Notes: generated by a model from the letters alone, not told the origin. A stretch of DNA of 46,212 bases from Pseudomonas viridiflava (GCF_900580675.1 NZ_UTBG01000116.1:1-46212); one strand, 5' to 3'; counted from the stretch's first letter, positions 34,862 to 44,928 are shown. A program made the numbers and translations.

Positions 34862-36063
34862 CGCAGCATGTCCAGCGCCTGGTCCAGCGCTTCAAAAAAG
34901 CGCTCCAGGTCATCGGAGTCGTTGTACAGCGCCAGGGACACGCGGATCGCCCCTGACAACTGCATGGCCTTGAGCAACGGCATCGCGCAATGGTGCCCCG
35001 CGCGTACGGCAATGCCTTGCTCGGTCAGCAGGTGCGCGAGGTCGGCGTTGTGCACGCCGTCCACCACAAAACTGACCAGTGCCACCTGCGGTGCGCCCAG
35101 CACGCGCACGCCATTGCGCGCTTTCAGCCCGCGCAGCAGGTAGTCGTGCAGCGCTGCTTCATGCGCGATGACGGCTGTGTGGTCGAGCGAACTCAGGTAA
35201 TCCAGGCTGGCGCCCAGGCCGATCACACTGGCAATCGGCGGCGTGCCGGCCTCGAAACCCAGCGGGGCAGGGCGAAAGCTGGCGCTGTGGTAATCGGCCT
35301 GCTGCACCATCTCGCCACCAAACTGCCAGTGGCGCAGGTGGTGCAGGGCTTCGTTGCGGCCAAACAGCACGCCGACGCCGTCCGGGCCGTACAGCTTGTG
35401 GCTGGAAAACACATAAAAGTCGCAGCCCAGGGCCTGCACGTCGTGGCGGCCATGCACGATACCTTGCGCGCCGTCGACCACGCTCAGCGCGCCGTGCGCC
35501 TTGGCCAGGGCCAGCAGGGCTTCCAGCGGTTGCCAGGCGCCGAGCACGTTGGACAGCTGGCTCACCGCCAGCAGGCGCGTACGCGGGCCGATCAACTCGG
35601 CGGCGGCTTGCAGGTCAATCACGCCGTCATCGCCGAGGGGCAAGATCACCAGGCTCAGCGCGCGGCGTTTGGCCAATTGCTGCCAGGGCAGCAGGTTGGC
35701 GTGGTGTTCCAGGGCGCTGATGACAATTTCATCGCCCGCATTGAATAAGTGCTCAAGGCCATAGGCCAGGAGGTTCAGCGCAGACGTCGCGCCGTGGGTA
35801 AACACGATGTGCCCGCTGTGATCTGCATTCAACCACTGCGCAACCTTGCTGCGGCTGTCCTCGAAGGCCTGTGTCGCGTGGGCGCCCGGTAAATGCTGGG
35901 CACGGTGCACATTGGCTGCGCCATTGGCGTAGTAATGGCTGATCGCGTCCAACAGGGCTTGGGGTTTTTGCGTGGTGGCGGCGTTGTCCAGATAGGTCTG
36001 GTCTTGCCGTTGCAGGGTGGCGATGGCCGGGAAATCGGCGCGCCAGGGGGAGGGCACAAGCAT
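34858..36063 (-). CDS. csdA: Cysteine desulfurase CsdA
   Basis: A PLP enzyme that takes sulfur from cysteine as a persulfide. With ATG 36063 the product is 401 residues, the length of E. coli CsdA; a TTG three codons earlier is less likely. The PLP lysine is Lys223 in FSSHKLYGPDGVG, and the catalytic persulfide residue is Cys359 in RAGHHCAMPLL. Other class V signatures are YLDNAATTQKP and ISALEHHANLLPWQ. It is followed at once by csdE, and tcdA lies opposite, so the desulfurase probably serves ct6A formation; a role in Fe-S assembly is also possible. Confidence 0.93.
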   Translation of the reverse strand: MLVPSPWRADFPAIATLQRQDQTYLDNAATTQKPQALLDAISHYYANGAANVHRAQHLPGAHATQAFEDSRSKVAQWLNADHSGHIVFTHGATSALNLLAYGLEHLFNAGDEIVISALEHHANLLPWQQLAKRRALSLVILPLGDDGVIDLQAAAELIGPRTRLLAVSQLSNVLGAWQPLEALLALAKAHGALSVVDGAQGIVHGRHDVQALGCDFYVFSSHKLYGPDGVGVLFGRNEALHHLRHWQFGGEMVQQADYHSASFRPAPLGFEAGTPPIASVIGLGASLDYLSSLDHTAVIAHEAALHDYLLRGLKARNGVRVLGAPQVALVSFVVDGVHNADLAHLLTEQGIAVRAGHHCAMPLLKAMQLSGAIRVSLALYNDSDDLERFFEALDQALDMLR

Positions 36064-36132
36064 GGTGATCAAGACTCGTATAAGCGGGCCGCCCTTTAGA
36101 GGCGCGACCCGCTAGTGGCATCGAGTGGCTGC

Positions 36133-37167
36133 TTAGTTGTGAGCGTGCAGCGCTTCGTTCAGTTCGATGGCCGATTTGTGGGTTTTGCACTCCACGGCAC
36201 CGGTCTCGGAGTTGCGGCGGAACAGCAGGTCCGGTTGGCCGGCCAGCTCGCGCGCCTTGACCACTTTAACCAGCTGGTTTTGCTCGTCCAGCAGCGCAAC
36301 CTTGGTCCCGGCCGTCACGTACAGGCCCGATTCCACGGTGTTGCGGTCGCCCAACGGGATACCGATACCGGCGTTGGCGCCGATCAGGCAGCCTTCGCCA
36401 ACCTTGATCACAATGTTGCCGCCGCCCGACAGGGTGCCCATGGTGGAGCAGCCGCCGCCCAGGTCCGAGCCCTTGCCCACGAACACGCCGGCCGATACAC
36501 GGCCTTCGATCATGCCCGGGCCTTCGGTGCCGGCGTTGAAGTTGACGAAACCTTCGTGCATCACGGTGGTGCCTTCGCCCACGTAGGCGCCCAAGCGGAT
36601 ACGCGCGGCATCAGCGATACGCACGCCACTCGGCACCACGTAGTCGGTCATTTTCGGGAACTTGTCCACCGAGAACACTTCCAGCAGGTCGCCACGCAGG
36701 CGCGCTTCCAGTTGGCGTTCGGCCAGTTCATTGATGTCGATCGCGCCCTGGCTGGTCCACGCCACGTTCGGCAACTGCGGGAACACACCGGCCAGGCTCA
36801 GGCCGTGCGGCTTGACCAGGCGATGGGACAGCAGGTGCAGCTTGAGGTAGGCCTCAGGCGTGGAAGTCAGTGCGGCGTCTTCGGCCAGCAGGGTGGCGAC
36901 CAGCGGCGTATGGCTTTCGGCCAGGCGGCTGAGCAGCGCGGCCTGGGCAGCGTCGACGCCCTTGAGCGCGTCAGCCATTTGCAGGGCCTGGCTCACGGTG
37001 AAGGTGATCGCCTGGTTGCCTTCGCTGTAGCCGAGGACCGGTGCGATGGCGGCGACGATTTCAGCCGACGGGTTGAGCAAGGGTTGCGCGTAAAACACTT
37101 CCAGCCAAGCACCTTGGCGGTTCTGAGTGCCGACGCCGAAGCCCAGGCTGAACAGGGAATTGGACAT
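36133..37167 (-). CDS. dapD: Tetrahydrodipicolinate N-succinyltransferase
   Basis: The enzyme transfers succinyl from succinyl-CoA to tetrahydrodipicolinate, the entry to the succinylase branch of DAP/lysine synthesis. The 344-residue product is the long DapD type of Pseudomonas. Hexapeptide turns of a left-handed beta helix are visible in RIADAARIRLGAYVGEGT, NFNAGTEGPGMIEGRVSAG and NIVIKVGEGCLIGANAGIGI. ATG 37167 follows AGAGGTAA. It is between csdA (downstream) and the ArsC-like gene (upstream), all on the minus strand. Confidence 0.95.
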   Translation of the reverse strand: MSNSLFSLGFGVGTQNRQGAWLEVFYAQPLLNPSAEIVAAIAPVLGYSEGNQAITFTVSQALQMADALKGVDAAQAALLSRLAESHTPLVATLLAEDAALTSTPEAYLKLHLLSHRLVKPHGLSLAGVFPQLPNVAWTSQGAIDINELAERQLEARLRGDLLEVFSVDKFPKMTDYVVPSGVRIADAARIRLGAYVGEGTTVMHEGFVNFNAGTEGPGMIEGRVSAGVFVGKGSDLGGGCSTMGTLSGGGNIVIKVGEGCLIGANAGIGIPLGDRNTVESGLYVTAGTKVALLDEQNQLVKVVKARELAGQPDLLFRRNSETGAVECKTHKSAIELNEALHAHN

Positions 37168-37199
37168 GCTGTTACCTCTACAAAAATGGAATGGCTGGC

Positions 37200-37562
37200 C
37201 TACTTGAGGGCCGCCGAATAACTATCTGGCTTGAAGCCAATCAGGGTTCTGTCACCGATATCGAGCACGGGGCGCTTGATCATCGAGGGTTGTGCGAGCA
37301 TCAATTCAATGGCTTTCGACTGATCGAGATCGGCTTTGCGTTCGTCTTCGAGTTTGCGAAAGGTGGTGCCCGCACGGTTCAAAACCACCTGCCAACCGTG
37401 CTCGTTGCACCATTGGGTCAAGTGTTCGCGGTCGATACCGGCCGTTTTGTAGTCATGGAACTCATAGCTGACACCCTGCTCATCGAGCCAGGTGCGCGCC
37501 TTTTTCATGGTGTCGCAGGCTTTTATGCCGAAAAGGTGCAACGTTTTGCTTGAAGCGGTCAA
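37200..37562 (-). CDS. ArsC/Spx-family (YffB-like) protein
   Basis: A 120-residue thioredoxin-fold protein. It starts at an unusual TTG 37562, supported by AGGGGG 7 bases upstream; no ATG lies before the domain. The family motif is FGIKACDTMKKARTWLDEQG, with one conserved cysteine (Cys16), followed by YEFHDYKTAGID and a C-terminal PSMIKRPVLD segment. It probably acts as a glutathione-dependent reductase, but arsenate reduction is not implied. dapD begins 32 bases after its stop, so they may be cotranscribed. Confidence 0.88.
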   Translation of the reverse strand: MTASSKTLHLFGIKACDTMKKARTWLDEQGVSYEFHDYKTAGIDREHLTQWCNEHGWQVVLNRAGTTFRKLEDERKADLDQSKAIELMLAQPSMIKRPVLDIGDRTLIGFKPDSYSAALK

Positions 37563-37775
37563 GGAATTGCCCCCTTTTGGACGAATGAAAATGAAAGGTC
37601 ACGGATTATGCCACGACCAGCGGGTTTGGGTGCCGATCCTCGGCGCCCTGGCGCTGCGCCGTGCGACTTTTGTGCAAAAGCCAGCGCGTAACATAGCTGG
37701 GTAATATGGCACTTCAACGGCCAATTGTTGCCTGATGTGTGTCGTTGCAAGTCGATTGTCCGGGAAACCCGCGTT

Positions 37776-39419
37776 ATGCAAACCGCCTACACCGTTCTTA
37801 TCCTGCTGATGCTGGTCAGCGTTTCGCGCCTTGTCGGGCGTGTCATTCCTCTGCCGTTGCCTCTGGTGCAGATCGCCGCCGGCGCCTTGCTGGCCTGGCC
37901 CACGCTGGGGCTGCACGTGGCGCTGGACCCGGAGTTGTTCCTGTTTCTGTTCCTGCCCCCGCTATTGTTTTCCGATGGCTGGCGCATGCCCAAGCGCGAG
38001 CTGTGGCGCCTGCGTGGACCCATCCTGACGTTGGCGGTGGGGCTGGTGCTGTTCACGGTGGTGGGTGCCGGTTACTTCATACATTGGATTCTGCCTACGA
38101 TCCCGTTGCCGGTAGCCTTCGCCCTCGCGGCTGTTTTATCACCGACGGATGCCGTGGCGGTGTCGGCCATTGCCCAGAATCGTTTGCCAACGCCGCTGAT
38201 GCACATGCTTCAAGGCGAGGCCTTGATGAATGATGCATCGGGCCTGGTGACCTTCAAGTTCGCCCTGGCCGCGGCGTTGACCGGGGTGTTCTCCCTGGCC
38301 GACGCGAGCCTGACCTTCGTGCTGGTGGCCGTGGGTGGCCTGGCCGTTGGCGTGGCCTTGAGTTGGCTGGTCGGCCGCCTGCGCGCCTGGATGATTGCGC
38401 GTGGCTGGGACGACCCGGCTACCCACGTGGTGTTCATGCTGCTATTGCCGTTTGCCGCGTACGTGCTGGCTGAACGCCTGGGCGCATCGGGCATCTTGTC
38501 GGCCGTCGCGGCGGGCATGATGCAAAGCTGGCTCGACCTGCTGCCACGCCAGACCAGCACGCGCTTGCTCAACCGCAGCGTCTGGTCGCTGCTGGAGTTT
38601 GCCTTCAATGGCCTGATTTTCCTGCTGCTGGGCCTGCAGTTGCCGGACATCATCAAGGCGGTCGTCAGCCATGAGCCTACGCTGTGGCCAGCCTTGTTCT
38701 ATCGCTGCCTGGATGTGATTGCGATTTTCCTGGTGCTGGTGGTGTTGCGTTTTATCTGGGTGCAGAGCATCTGGCGGCTGTCGGGGTTATTGCGCCGGAT
38801 TCGTGGGAAAAGTGAGCTTACGCTGGTGCCGACCGCCCGGTCCTGCTGGCTGTTGACCGTCGGCGGCGTACGCGGTGCCGTGACCCTGGCCGGTGTGATG
38901 TCGGTGCCTTTGCTGCTGGCGCCGGGGCAGGACTTCCCCGAGCGTGACCTGCTGATCTTCATCGCCGCCGGTGTGATCCTGCTGTCGCTGGTCGCGGCCT
39001 GCATCGCGTTGCCGCTGCTGTTGCGCGGTATCGAGAAAAGCCCGGACGAAAAGCGCCACAACGAAGTGCGCGAAGCCTGGAAGAAGACCGCCGTGGCCGC
39101 GATCCGTGCCCTGGAGGCTGAAGAGACTGCTGAAACCGACGCCCGGGACGCCGCCCAGGCCGCACTCGCCACCGAGCTCAAGGCGCGGCTGATGTCGGAG
39201 TACCGGCATCAGTTGGACGTGTTCAATGACTCGGCCGAGGCCCAGGCGCTGGCGCAGCAAATGGACCTGCTTGAACGCAAGCTGCGGCTCAAGGCCCTGC
39301 GCGCGCAGCGATTGGAGTTGTACAGCTTGAGCCGTCACCACCAGATCGGTGATGACGTGTTGAGGGAGGTATTGGCGGACCTCGATATGAGTGAAGCGAA
39401 CCTGGGTCATGTGAAATGA
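37776..39419 (+). CDS. Na+/H+ antiporter, CPA1 family
   Basis: A 547-residue inner-membrane exchanger that exports Na+ (or K+) for H+. ATG 37776 is chosen because a hydrophobic helix begins immediately (MQTAYTVLILLMLVSVSR); the longer frame lacks a ribosome site. About 12 membrane segments are seen up to residue 420. Ion-pathway signatures are AAVLSPTDAVAVSAIAQNRL and LQGEALMNDASGL, with GGVRGAVTLAG near the end of the membrane part. A charged, alpha-helical cytoplasmic tail (about 430-547) probably regulates it. Confidence 0.9.
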   Translation: MQTAYTVLILLMLVSVSRLVGRVIPLPLPLVQIAAGALLAWPTLGLHVALDPELFLFLFLPPLLFSDGWRMPKRELWRLRGPILTLAVGLVLFTVVGAGYFIHWILPTIPLPVAFALAAVLSPTDAVAVSAIAQNRLPTPLMHMLQGEALMNDASGLVTFKFALAAALTGVFSLADASLTFVLVAVGGLAVGVALSWLVGRLRAWMIARGWDDPATHVVFMLLLPFAAYVLAERLGASGILSAVAAGMMQSWLDLLPRQTSTRLLNRSVWSLLEFAFNGLIFLLLGLQLPDIIKAVVSHEPTLWPALFYRCLDVIAIFLVLVVLRFIWVQSIWRLSGLLRRIRGKSELTLVPTARSCWLLTVGGVRGAVTLAGVMSVPLLLAPGQDFPERDLLIFIAAGVILLSLVAACIALPLLLRGIEKSPDEKRHNEVREAWKKTAVAAIRALEAEETAETDARDAAQAALATELKARLMSEYRHQLDVFNDSAEAQALAQQMDLLERKLRLKALRAQRLELYSLSRHHQIGDDVLREVLADLDMSEANLGHVK

Positions 39420-39431
39420 CCCGGCGGGGTT

Positions 39432-40631
39432 TTACCGGCGACGTTGGATAAACGCGCGAATCCGCTCGGCCGCTTCCACGCACTCGCCCAATGGCGCAAC
39501 CAGCGCCAAGCGCACGCGACCGGCGCCGGGGTTGGTGCCGTCCACGTCCCGCGACAGGTACGAGCCCGGCACCACGGTCACGTGTTCTTCCACGAACAGA
39601 TCGCGGCAGAAGGCGGCGTCGTCACCTTTTACATTTGGCCATAGATAAAAACCACCGTCCGGGTTCTGCACATCCAGTACCGGCTTGAGGATCGCCAGCA
39701 CGGCGTCGAATTTCTCGCGATACAGGTCACGGTTGGCCTGCACGTGGGCTTCATCCTGCCAGGCGGCGATGCTGGCCAGCTGGGTTTGCACCGGCATCGC
39801 GCAGCCGTGGTAGGTGCGGTACAGCAGGAAAGCCTTGAGAATTTCGGCATCACCGGCCACAAACCCGGAGCGCAGGCCCGGCAGGTTGGAACGCTTGGAC
39901 AGGCTGTGGAACACCACGCAGCGCTTGAAGTCTTGGCGGCCCAGTTCCACACAGGCGCTGAGCAGGCCCGGCGGCGGGGTTTGTTCGTCAAAATACAGTT
40001 CGCTGTAGCACTCGTCGGCGGCGATCACGAAGTCGTATTCGTCGGCCAGGGCGATCAGTTTTTTCAGGGTGTCGACCGGGATCAGTGCGCCTGTCGGGTT
40101 GCCGGGTGAGCACAGGAACAGGATCTGGCAACGTTTCCAGATGTCCGGGGACACCGCATCGAAATCCGGGTTGAAGCCGTTTTCGTCCAGGCACGGCAGG
40201 TAGTGCGGCTTGGCTCCGGCCAGGAACGCGGCGCCTTCGTAGATCTGATAGAACGGGTTCGGGCTGACCACCAGCGCATCGTCGCCACGGTTGACCACGG
40301 TCTGGGTAAAGGCGAACAGTGCTTCACGGGTGCCGTTGACCGGCAGAATATTGCGCGCCGGGTCCAGCCAGCCCTTGGGCACGTTAAAGCGGCGTTCGCA
40401 CCAGGTGCCGATGGCCTCGCGCAGGGCCGGTATGCCCAGGGTGGTCGGGTACACCGCCATCTGGTCGAGATTGTTGGCCAGGGCGTCGGCGACGAACTGC
40501 GGAGAGGTGTGCTTGGGTTCGCCGATGGACAACGCAATCGGGCGTTTGTCCGGGTTTGGCGTGACGCTGCCCAGCAGGGCGCGCAATTTCTCGAACGGGT
40601 AGGGTTGCAACTGGTTCAGAGCGTTGTTCAT
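39432..40631 (-). CDS. dapC: Succinyldiaminopimelate transaminase
   Basis: A PLP aminotransferase making N-succinyl-LL-DAP from the keto precursor. ATG 40631 follows AGAGG, giving 399 residues. The class I signatures are present: the N-terminal IALSIGEPKHTSPQFVADAL, FLCSPGNPTGALIPVDTLKK, and the PLP lysine Lys246 in FHSLSKRSNLPGLRSGF. It is placed between the antiporter (convergent) and glnD (upstream, same strand, separated by a REPIN). Assignment to DapC rather than another class I aminotransferase rests on sequence resemblance and on dapD/dapE nearby. Confidence 0.9.
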   Translation of the reverse strand: MNNALNQLQPYPFEKLRALLGSVTPNPDKRPIALSIGEPKHTSPQFVADALANNLDQMAVYPTTLGIPALREAIGTWCERRFNVPKGWLDPARNILPVNGTREALFAFTQTVVNRGDDALVVSPNPFYQIYEGAAFLAGAKPHYLPCLDENGFNPDFDAVSPDIWKRCQILFLCSPGNPTGALIPVDTLKKLIALADEYDFVIAADECYSELYFDEQTPPPGLLSACVELGRQDFKRCVVFHSLSKRSNLPGLRSGFVAGDAEILKAFLLYRTYHGCAMPVQTQLASIAAWQDEAHVQANRDLYREKFDAVLAILKPVLDVQNPDGGFYLWPNVKGDDAAFCRDLFVEEHVTVVPGSYLSRDVDGTNPGAGRVRLALVAPLGECVEAAERIRAFIQRRR

Positions 40632-40660
40632 GAGAGCCTCTATCGCGTTGAACACATCCC

Positions 40661-40747
40661 TGTGGGAGCTGGCATGCCTGCGATGCGGGCACCGCGGTGG
40701 TGTCGTTACACCGTGCTGATGCCATCGCAGGCAAGCCAGCTCCCACA
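40661..40747. repeat. REPIN, GCTGGC(T/A)TGCCTGCGAT type
   Basis: TGTGGGAGCTGGCATGCCTG at the left and GCAAGCCAGCTCCCACA at the right are inverted REP ends, the left with one variant base (A for T). It lies between glnD and dapC. Confidence 0.92.
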
Positions 40748-40778
40748 GGAACCGTGCCCACTGGGAATGTAAATTAAG

Positions 40779-43481
40779 TTAAATGGTCAGGCGCGTCAGC
40801 TCGACGCCCGGCTCCTGGATCACGCTCAACTGTTGGACGATGGCTTCCTGCAAACGGCGACACAGTTCAGGGTCGGACAGCGGCTGGTTGTCGGCATCGG
40901 TGATGAAGAACACGTCTTCCACGCGCTCGCCAAGGGTCGCAATCTTGGCGTTCTGCAACGACAGGTCGAATTCCAGGAAGATCCCGCCGACCCGCGCCAG
41001 CAGGCCAGGACGGTCAGGGGCGCTGAGCTCCAGCACGGTAACCGGGCGCTGGGCGTCGTTGGAGATGGTCACCTGGGGCGCGAAGGCAAAATGCTTGAGC
41101 TGGCGCGGCACCCGGCGCTGAATGATGGTCGGGTAGTCGTCCGGGTTGCGCAGCGCTTCTGTCAGGCCCTCGCGGATCTTTTTCACCCGCGCCGGGTTAT
41201 CGCCGATGGACTCGCCCTCGGTGTCGAGCACGATATAGGTGTCGAGGGTGAACTGGCTGCTCGAGGTGATGACCCGGGCGTCATGGATGTTCAGGTTGAG
41301 CTGGTCCATGGCGGCCACGGTCACGGCGAAAAAGTCGTGCTGGTCGGGGGCGTAGATGAAAATCTGCGTGCCGCCCTCGAATTCGCGCTGGGTGGTTTCC
41401 TTGATCAGCACCAGCGGGCCGCCATCGGCGGGCTGCTGCAGGATGGCGTCACTGTGCCAGGCGACATCGCCGGCGGTGTGGCGCAGGAAGTAATCGTCGC
41501 CCAGCTGCGACCAGAGTTGCTCGACGTCGTCCGGGTCGTTGCCGCCGCGCACCAGGATATCCAGGGCTGCACTTTGGGTGCGGCGGATCTGCTCTTCGCG
41601 GTCTACCGGGTTTTCCAGGCCGCGACGCAACGCGCGCTTGGTCTCTGTGTACAGCTGGCGCAGCAGGCTCGCGCGCCACGAGTTCCACAGGGTCGGGTTG
41701 GTCGCATTGATGTCGGACACGGTCAGCACGTACAGGTAGTCCAGGTGGGTCTCATCGCCGACGATCCCGGCGAAGTCATGGATCACCTGCGGGTCGGACA
41801 AGTCTTTGCGCTGGGCGGTGGTCGACATCACCAGGTGGTTCTGCACCAGCCACACGATCAGGCGGCTGTCCCACAGCGGCAGCTGGTGGCGCTGGCAGAA
41901 AGCTTCGGCATCGACCGCGCCAACCTCCGAGTGATCGCCATGCCGGCCCTTGCCGATGTCGTGGTACAGGCCGGCCAGGTAGATCAGTTCCGGCTTGGGC
42001 AGCTTGGCCATGAGCTTACTGGCCAGCGGGAATTTCTCTGACACCTGGGTGTATTGGAGCTTACGCAGGTGCTTGATCAGGTTCAGGGTGTGGGCGTCCA
42101 CGGTATAGATGTGGAACAGGTCGTGCTGCATCTGCCCGACGATAAAACCGAACTCCGGCAGGTAGCGCCCGAGAATCCCGTAACGGTTCATCCGCCGCAG
42201 GTTGCGATGGATGCCGAACTTGCATTTGAACAGCTCGATAAACAGGCTGGTGTTGCGGATATCGTGACGGAAATCGTCGTCGATCAGGTGCCGGTTTTCG
42301 CGCAGCAGGCGAATAGTGTCGGCGCGCACGCCTTTGATGTCCGGCTGCTGGGCCATCAGCACGAAGATTTCGAGCATGGCGAACGGGGTGCGGCGAAACA
42401 CGTTGTCGTTGCGCGCCTCGATATAGCCGTCGTGCAGCTGGAAGCGCGAGTTGATCGGCTGCGGCGGCGCTTCGTCTTCGGGGGCCAGGATCACTTCTTC
42501 GAAGTGCTGGATGATCAGGTCGCTGAGCTGGGCAATGCTCATGACCACTCGGTAGTACTGCTGCATGAAGCTTTCGATGCTGGTTTTCGCGTCTTCGCCT
42601 TCAAAGCCGAGCAGGGTGGCGATGGAGCGCTGGTGGTCGAACAGCAGGCGGTCTTCGGAACGCCCGGCCAGCATATGCAGGGCGTAGCGCACCTTCCACA
42701 GAAACTCCTGGGACGAGGCCAGCAGGGCGTTTTCGCTTTCTACCAGGAAGCCTTCGCCAGCCAGGGCGCGCAGGTTCAGGGTGCCGTACTGTCGACGCGC
42801 TACCCAGAGAATCGTCTGGATATCCCGCAGCCCGCCCGGCGAGCCTTTGACGTTGGGTTCCAGGTTGTATTCGGTGTCGTTGTATTTATGGTGCCGGGCC
42901 TTCTGCTCGGCGCGCTTGGCGAGGAAGAAGTCCTTGCTCGGCCACATGTGCGCGGTGCTGGTGACCTCGAGCATGCGCTGGCGCAGGCGTTCCGGGCCGG
43001 CGATGGTGCGGCTTTCCATCAGGTTGGTGATAACCGTAAGGTCGGCGCGGGCTTCTACGGCGCATTCGTCCACCGAGCGCACGCTCTGGCCGACTTCCAG
43101 GCCGATGTCCCACAACAGCGTCAGAAAACGCTCGATGGAATCGCGAAAGATCTCATGATCGGCGCTGTCCAGCAGGATCAGCAGGTCGATGTCGGAGTAG
43201 GGGTGCAGTTCGCCGCGACCATAGCCGCCGACCGCCACCAGGGCGATATCGGCGTCTTCGCTCCAACTGAACTGTTCCCAGGCCTTTTGCAGGATGTTAT
43301 CGACGAACCAGGCGCGGTCCTCGATCAGCCGGCGGATGTCCCGGCCACTGCGAAAACGCGCATCGAGCACCTCGCGGGCCTGGCGGATAGCCTTCTTGAA
43401 GGCGGCGATGGGGCTCGCCTTCAATGCCAGTTCGGCCTGGAACTGGCCACGGTCGAAGAGTTCGGGATCCACCTGGGGCAT
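40779..43481 (-). CDS. glnD: Bifunctional [PII] uridylyltransferase / uridylyl-removing enzyme
   Basis: GlnD senses glutamine and adds or removes UMP on the PII proteins that control nitrogen metabolism. The 900-residue product has the full domain order: nucleotidyltransferase ([20 protein letters not shown], with Asp97 and Asp99 as metal ligands), HD hydrolase ([18 protein letters not shown], His507-Asp508), and two C-terminal ACT domains (about 710-790 and 820-895, with [18 protein letters not shown] and [16 protein letters not shown]). ATG 43481 follows GGAAAG. map lies 66 bases upstream on the same strand. Confidence 0.97.
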   Translation of the reverse strand: MPQVDPELFDRGQFQAELALKASPIAAFKKAIRQAREVLDARFRSGRDIRRLIEDRAWFVDNILQKAWEQFSWSEDADIALVAVGGYGRGELHPYSDIDLLILLDSADHEIFRDSIERFLTLLWDIGLEVGQSVRSVDECAVEARADLTVITNLMESRTIAGPERLRQRMLEVTSTAHMWPSKDFFLAKRAEQKARHHKYNDTEYNLEPNVKGSPGGLRDIQTILWVARRQYGTLNLRALAGEGFLVESENALLASSQEFLWKVRYALHMLAGRSEDRLLFDHQRSIATLLGFEGEDAKTSIESFMQQYYRVVMSIAQLSDLIIQHFEEVILAPEDEAPPQPINSRFQLHDGYIEARNDNVFRRTPFAMLEIFVLMAQQPDIKGVRADTIRLLRENRHLIDDDFRHDIRNTSLFIELFKCKFGIHRNLRRMNRYGILGRYLPEFGFIVGQMQHDLFHIYTVDAHTLNLIKHLRKLQYTQVSEKFPLASKLMAKLPKPELIYLAGLYHDIGKGRHGDHSEVGAVDAEAFCQRHQLPLWDSRLIVWLVQNHLVMSTTAQRKDLSDPQVIHDFAGIVGDETHLDYLYVLTVSDINATNPTLWNSWRASLLRQLYTETKRALRRGLENPVDREEQIRRTQSAALDILVRGGNDPDDVEQLWSQLGDDYFLRHTAGDVAWHSDAILQQPADGGPLVLIKETTQREFEGGTQIFIYAPDQHDFFAVTVAAMDQLNLNIHDARVITSSSQFTLDTYIVLDTEGESIGDNPARVKKIREGLTEALRNPDDYPTIIQRRVPRQLKHFAFAPQVTISNDAQRPVTVLELSAPDRPGLLARVGGIFLEFDLSLQNAKIATLGERVEDVFFITDADNQPLSDPELCRRLQEAIVQQLSVIQEPGVELTRLTI

Positions 43482-43547
43482 CGATCGGCTTTCCTTTCTA
43501 TCTATATCAGTGGGTCACAACACAGCTTTGGAAAACCTGGGTAACCC

Positions 43548-44330
43548 TTATGCCGAAACGCGCGGAATCGTATCGTCGGCGCGCAGGGTAAAGATCTCGT
43601 AGCCGGTTTCGGTGACCAGCAGGGTGTGTTCCCACTGTGCCGAGAGTTTGCGGTCCTTGGTGATGGCGGTCCAGCCGTCGCCCAGCACCTTGGTGTCGGC
43701 CTTGCCCTGGTTGATCATTGGCTCGATGGTGAAGGTCATGCCTGCCTTGAGTTCCATGCCGGTGCCGGCGCGGCCGTAGTGCAGGATCTGCGGTTCTTCG
43801 TGGAAGACCGTGCCGATGCCATGGCCGCAGAACTCACGGACCACCGAGAAGCCGTTCTTTTCGGCGTGCTTCTGGATCACTTCACCGATATCGCCCAGGC
43901 GGCAGCCAGGCTTGACGATCTCGATGGCCTTGTACATGCATTCCTGGGTGACCTGGGACAGGCGCTCGGCCCAGACCGGCACGGTGCCGACGTGGAACAT
44001 GCGGCTGGTGTCGCCGAAGTAGCGGTCCTTGATCACGGTGACATCGATGTTCAGAGTGTCGCCGTCCTTCAACGGCTTGTCGCCCGGAATCCCGTGGCAG
44101 ACCACGTGGTTGACCGAGGTGCAGATCGACTTGGGGAAGCCCTTGTAGTTCAGCGGCGCAGGGATGGCGCCCTGCACGTTGACAATATAGTCATGGCAGA
44201 TCTGGTTCAGGGTTTCGGTAGTGACGCCGGGCTTGACGTGCTCGGCGATCATTTCCAGCACGTCGGCAGCCAGTTTGCCGGCAATGCGCATGCCAGCGAT
44301 GTCTTCGGCGGTTTTCAAGCTAACGGTCAT
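43548..44330 (-). CDS. map: Methionine aminopeptidase, type I
   Basis: The enzyme removes the initiator methionine from new proteins. The 260-residue product has all five metal ligands of the family, in NIDVTVIKDRYFGDTSRMF (two Asp), FCGHGIGTVFHEEP (His), FTIEPMINQGK (Glu) and SAQWEHTLLVTETGYEIF (Glu). No N-terminal zinc finger is present, so it is the plain Ia form. It is divergent from rpsB, separated by 746 bases, and upstream of glnD on the same strand. Confidence 0.96.
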   Translation of the reverse strand: MTVSLKTAEDIAGMRIAGKLAADVLEMIAEHVKPGVTTETLNQICHDYIVNVQGAIPAPLNYKGFPKSICTSVNHVVCHGIPGDKPLKDGDTLNIDVTVIKDRYFGDTSRMFHVGTVPVWAERLSQVTQECMYKAIEIVKPGCRLGDIGEVIQKHAEKNGFSVVREFCGHGIGTVFHEEPQILHYGRAGTGMELKAGMTFTIEPMINQGKADTKVLGDGWTAITKDRKLSAQWEHTLLVTETGYEIFTLRADDTIPRVSA

Positions 44331-44423
44331 TACAGGCTCTCTCTAGCGCGACGCGCTGAAATCAATACGGTTACGGGCGTGCGATAAAAGGTTGAAGAAT
44401 TCGCACAAGCGCCAAAAAACGCG

Positions 44424-44432
44424 ATTCTAACA
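44424..44432 (-). promoter_or_regulatory. Candidate extended -10 promoter of map
   Basis: On the minus strand TGTTAGAAT is an extended -10 (TG, one base, TAGAAT) followed by a GC-rich discriminator. It lies about 95 bases before the map ATG. No good -35 is seen. Confidence 0.4.
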
Positions 44433-44496
44433 GACGATGGCGGCAAATCATGAGCGTCTGGTGATCGGTTCTTTCTATAAGGTGGCTTTTGTGAAT

Positions 44497-44550
44497 GGGT
44501 GCGTATCCATTGGTGCGGTGATGGCTGATATTGGTTACGCCCTTACGGCG
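44497..44550 (-). repeat. Dispersed intergenic element, copy 2 (inverted)
   Basis: Its reverse complement aligns without gaps to 149-202, with 42 of 54 identical positions by my count. On the minus strand it begins CGCCGTAAGGGCG and contains AATGGATACGCACCC. Confidence 0.6.
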
Positions 44551-44716
44551 GCCCACGGATCAAGCCTGAGTTCGGCCAGCGTGGTTGACGGGGCGCCTTA
44601 GATCAAGATCACGATCAAGATCTACAGCACAGCGTCCTGACAGCCGGCTTGAGTGGTTGAAGCTGATCAACAGCGCAGGGCAGAAACAAATCCAGAGCTG
44701 AAACAAATCTGCCTTC

Positions 44717-44741
44717 TGTGGGAGCTGGCTTGCCTGCGATG
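44717..44741 (+). repeat. Single REP sequence
   Basis: CTGTGGGAGCTGGCTTGCCT plus GCGAT is one REP end of the GCTGGCTTGCC flavour with no inverted partner nearby. Confidence 0.85.
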
Positions 44742-44928
44742 GTATCGACTGGTTTTTCCTGAAAAACCGAGTGCCCTGCATCACCTACCATAACCAGCGA
44801 TGTCCACAACAACGGATAGGTACCCAGCCGAACAGCCCGTTAAGACGTCCACCTCGCGCCTTTTCAAAGGCTTACATTCCCCCCAATCACACCAAACATG
44901 ATTGCGTGTTCCGTTTTCCACCTTCGTA

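Noticed and set aside
37200..37562. Arsenate reductase
   Set aside because: The ArsC fold is present but no other ars gene is near, and the sequence is closer to the YffB/Spx-like branch.
44371..44556. Small ORF containing GRRKGVTNISHHRTNGY
   Set aside because: It is part of the dispersed repeat (copy 2). The similar string at the left end of the window argues for a repeat, not a gene.
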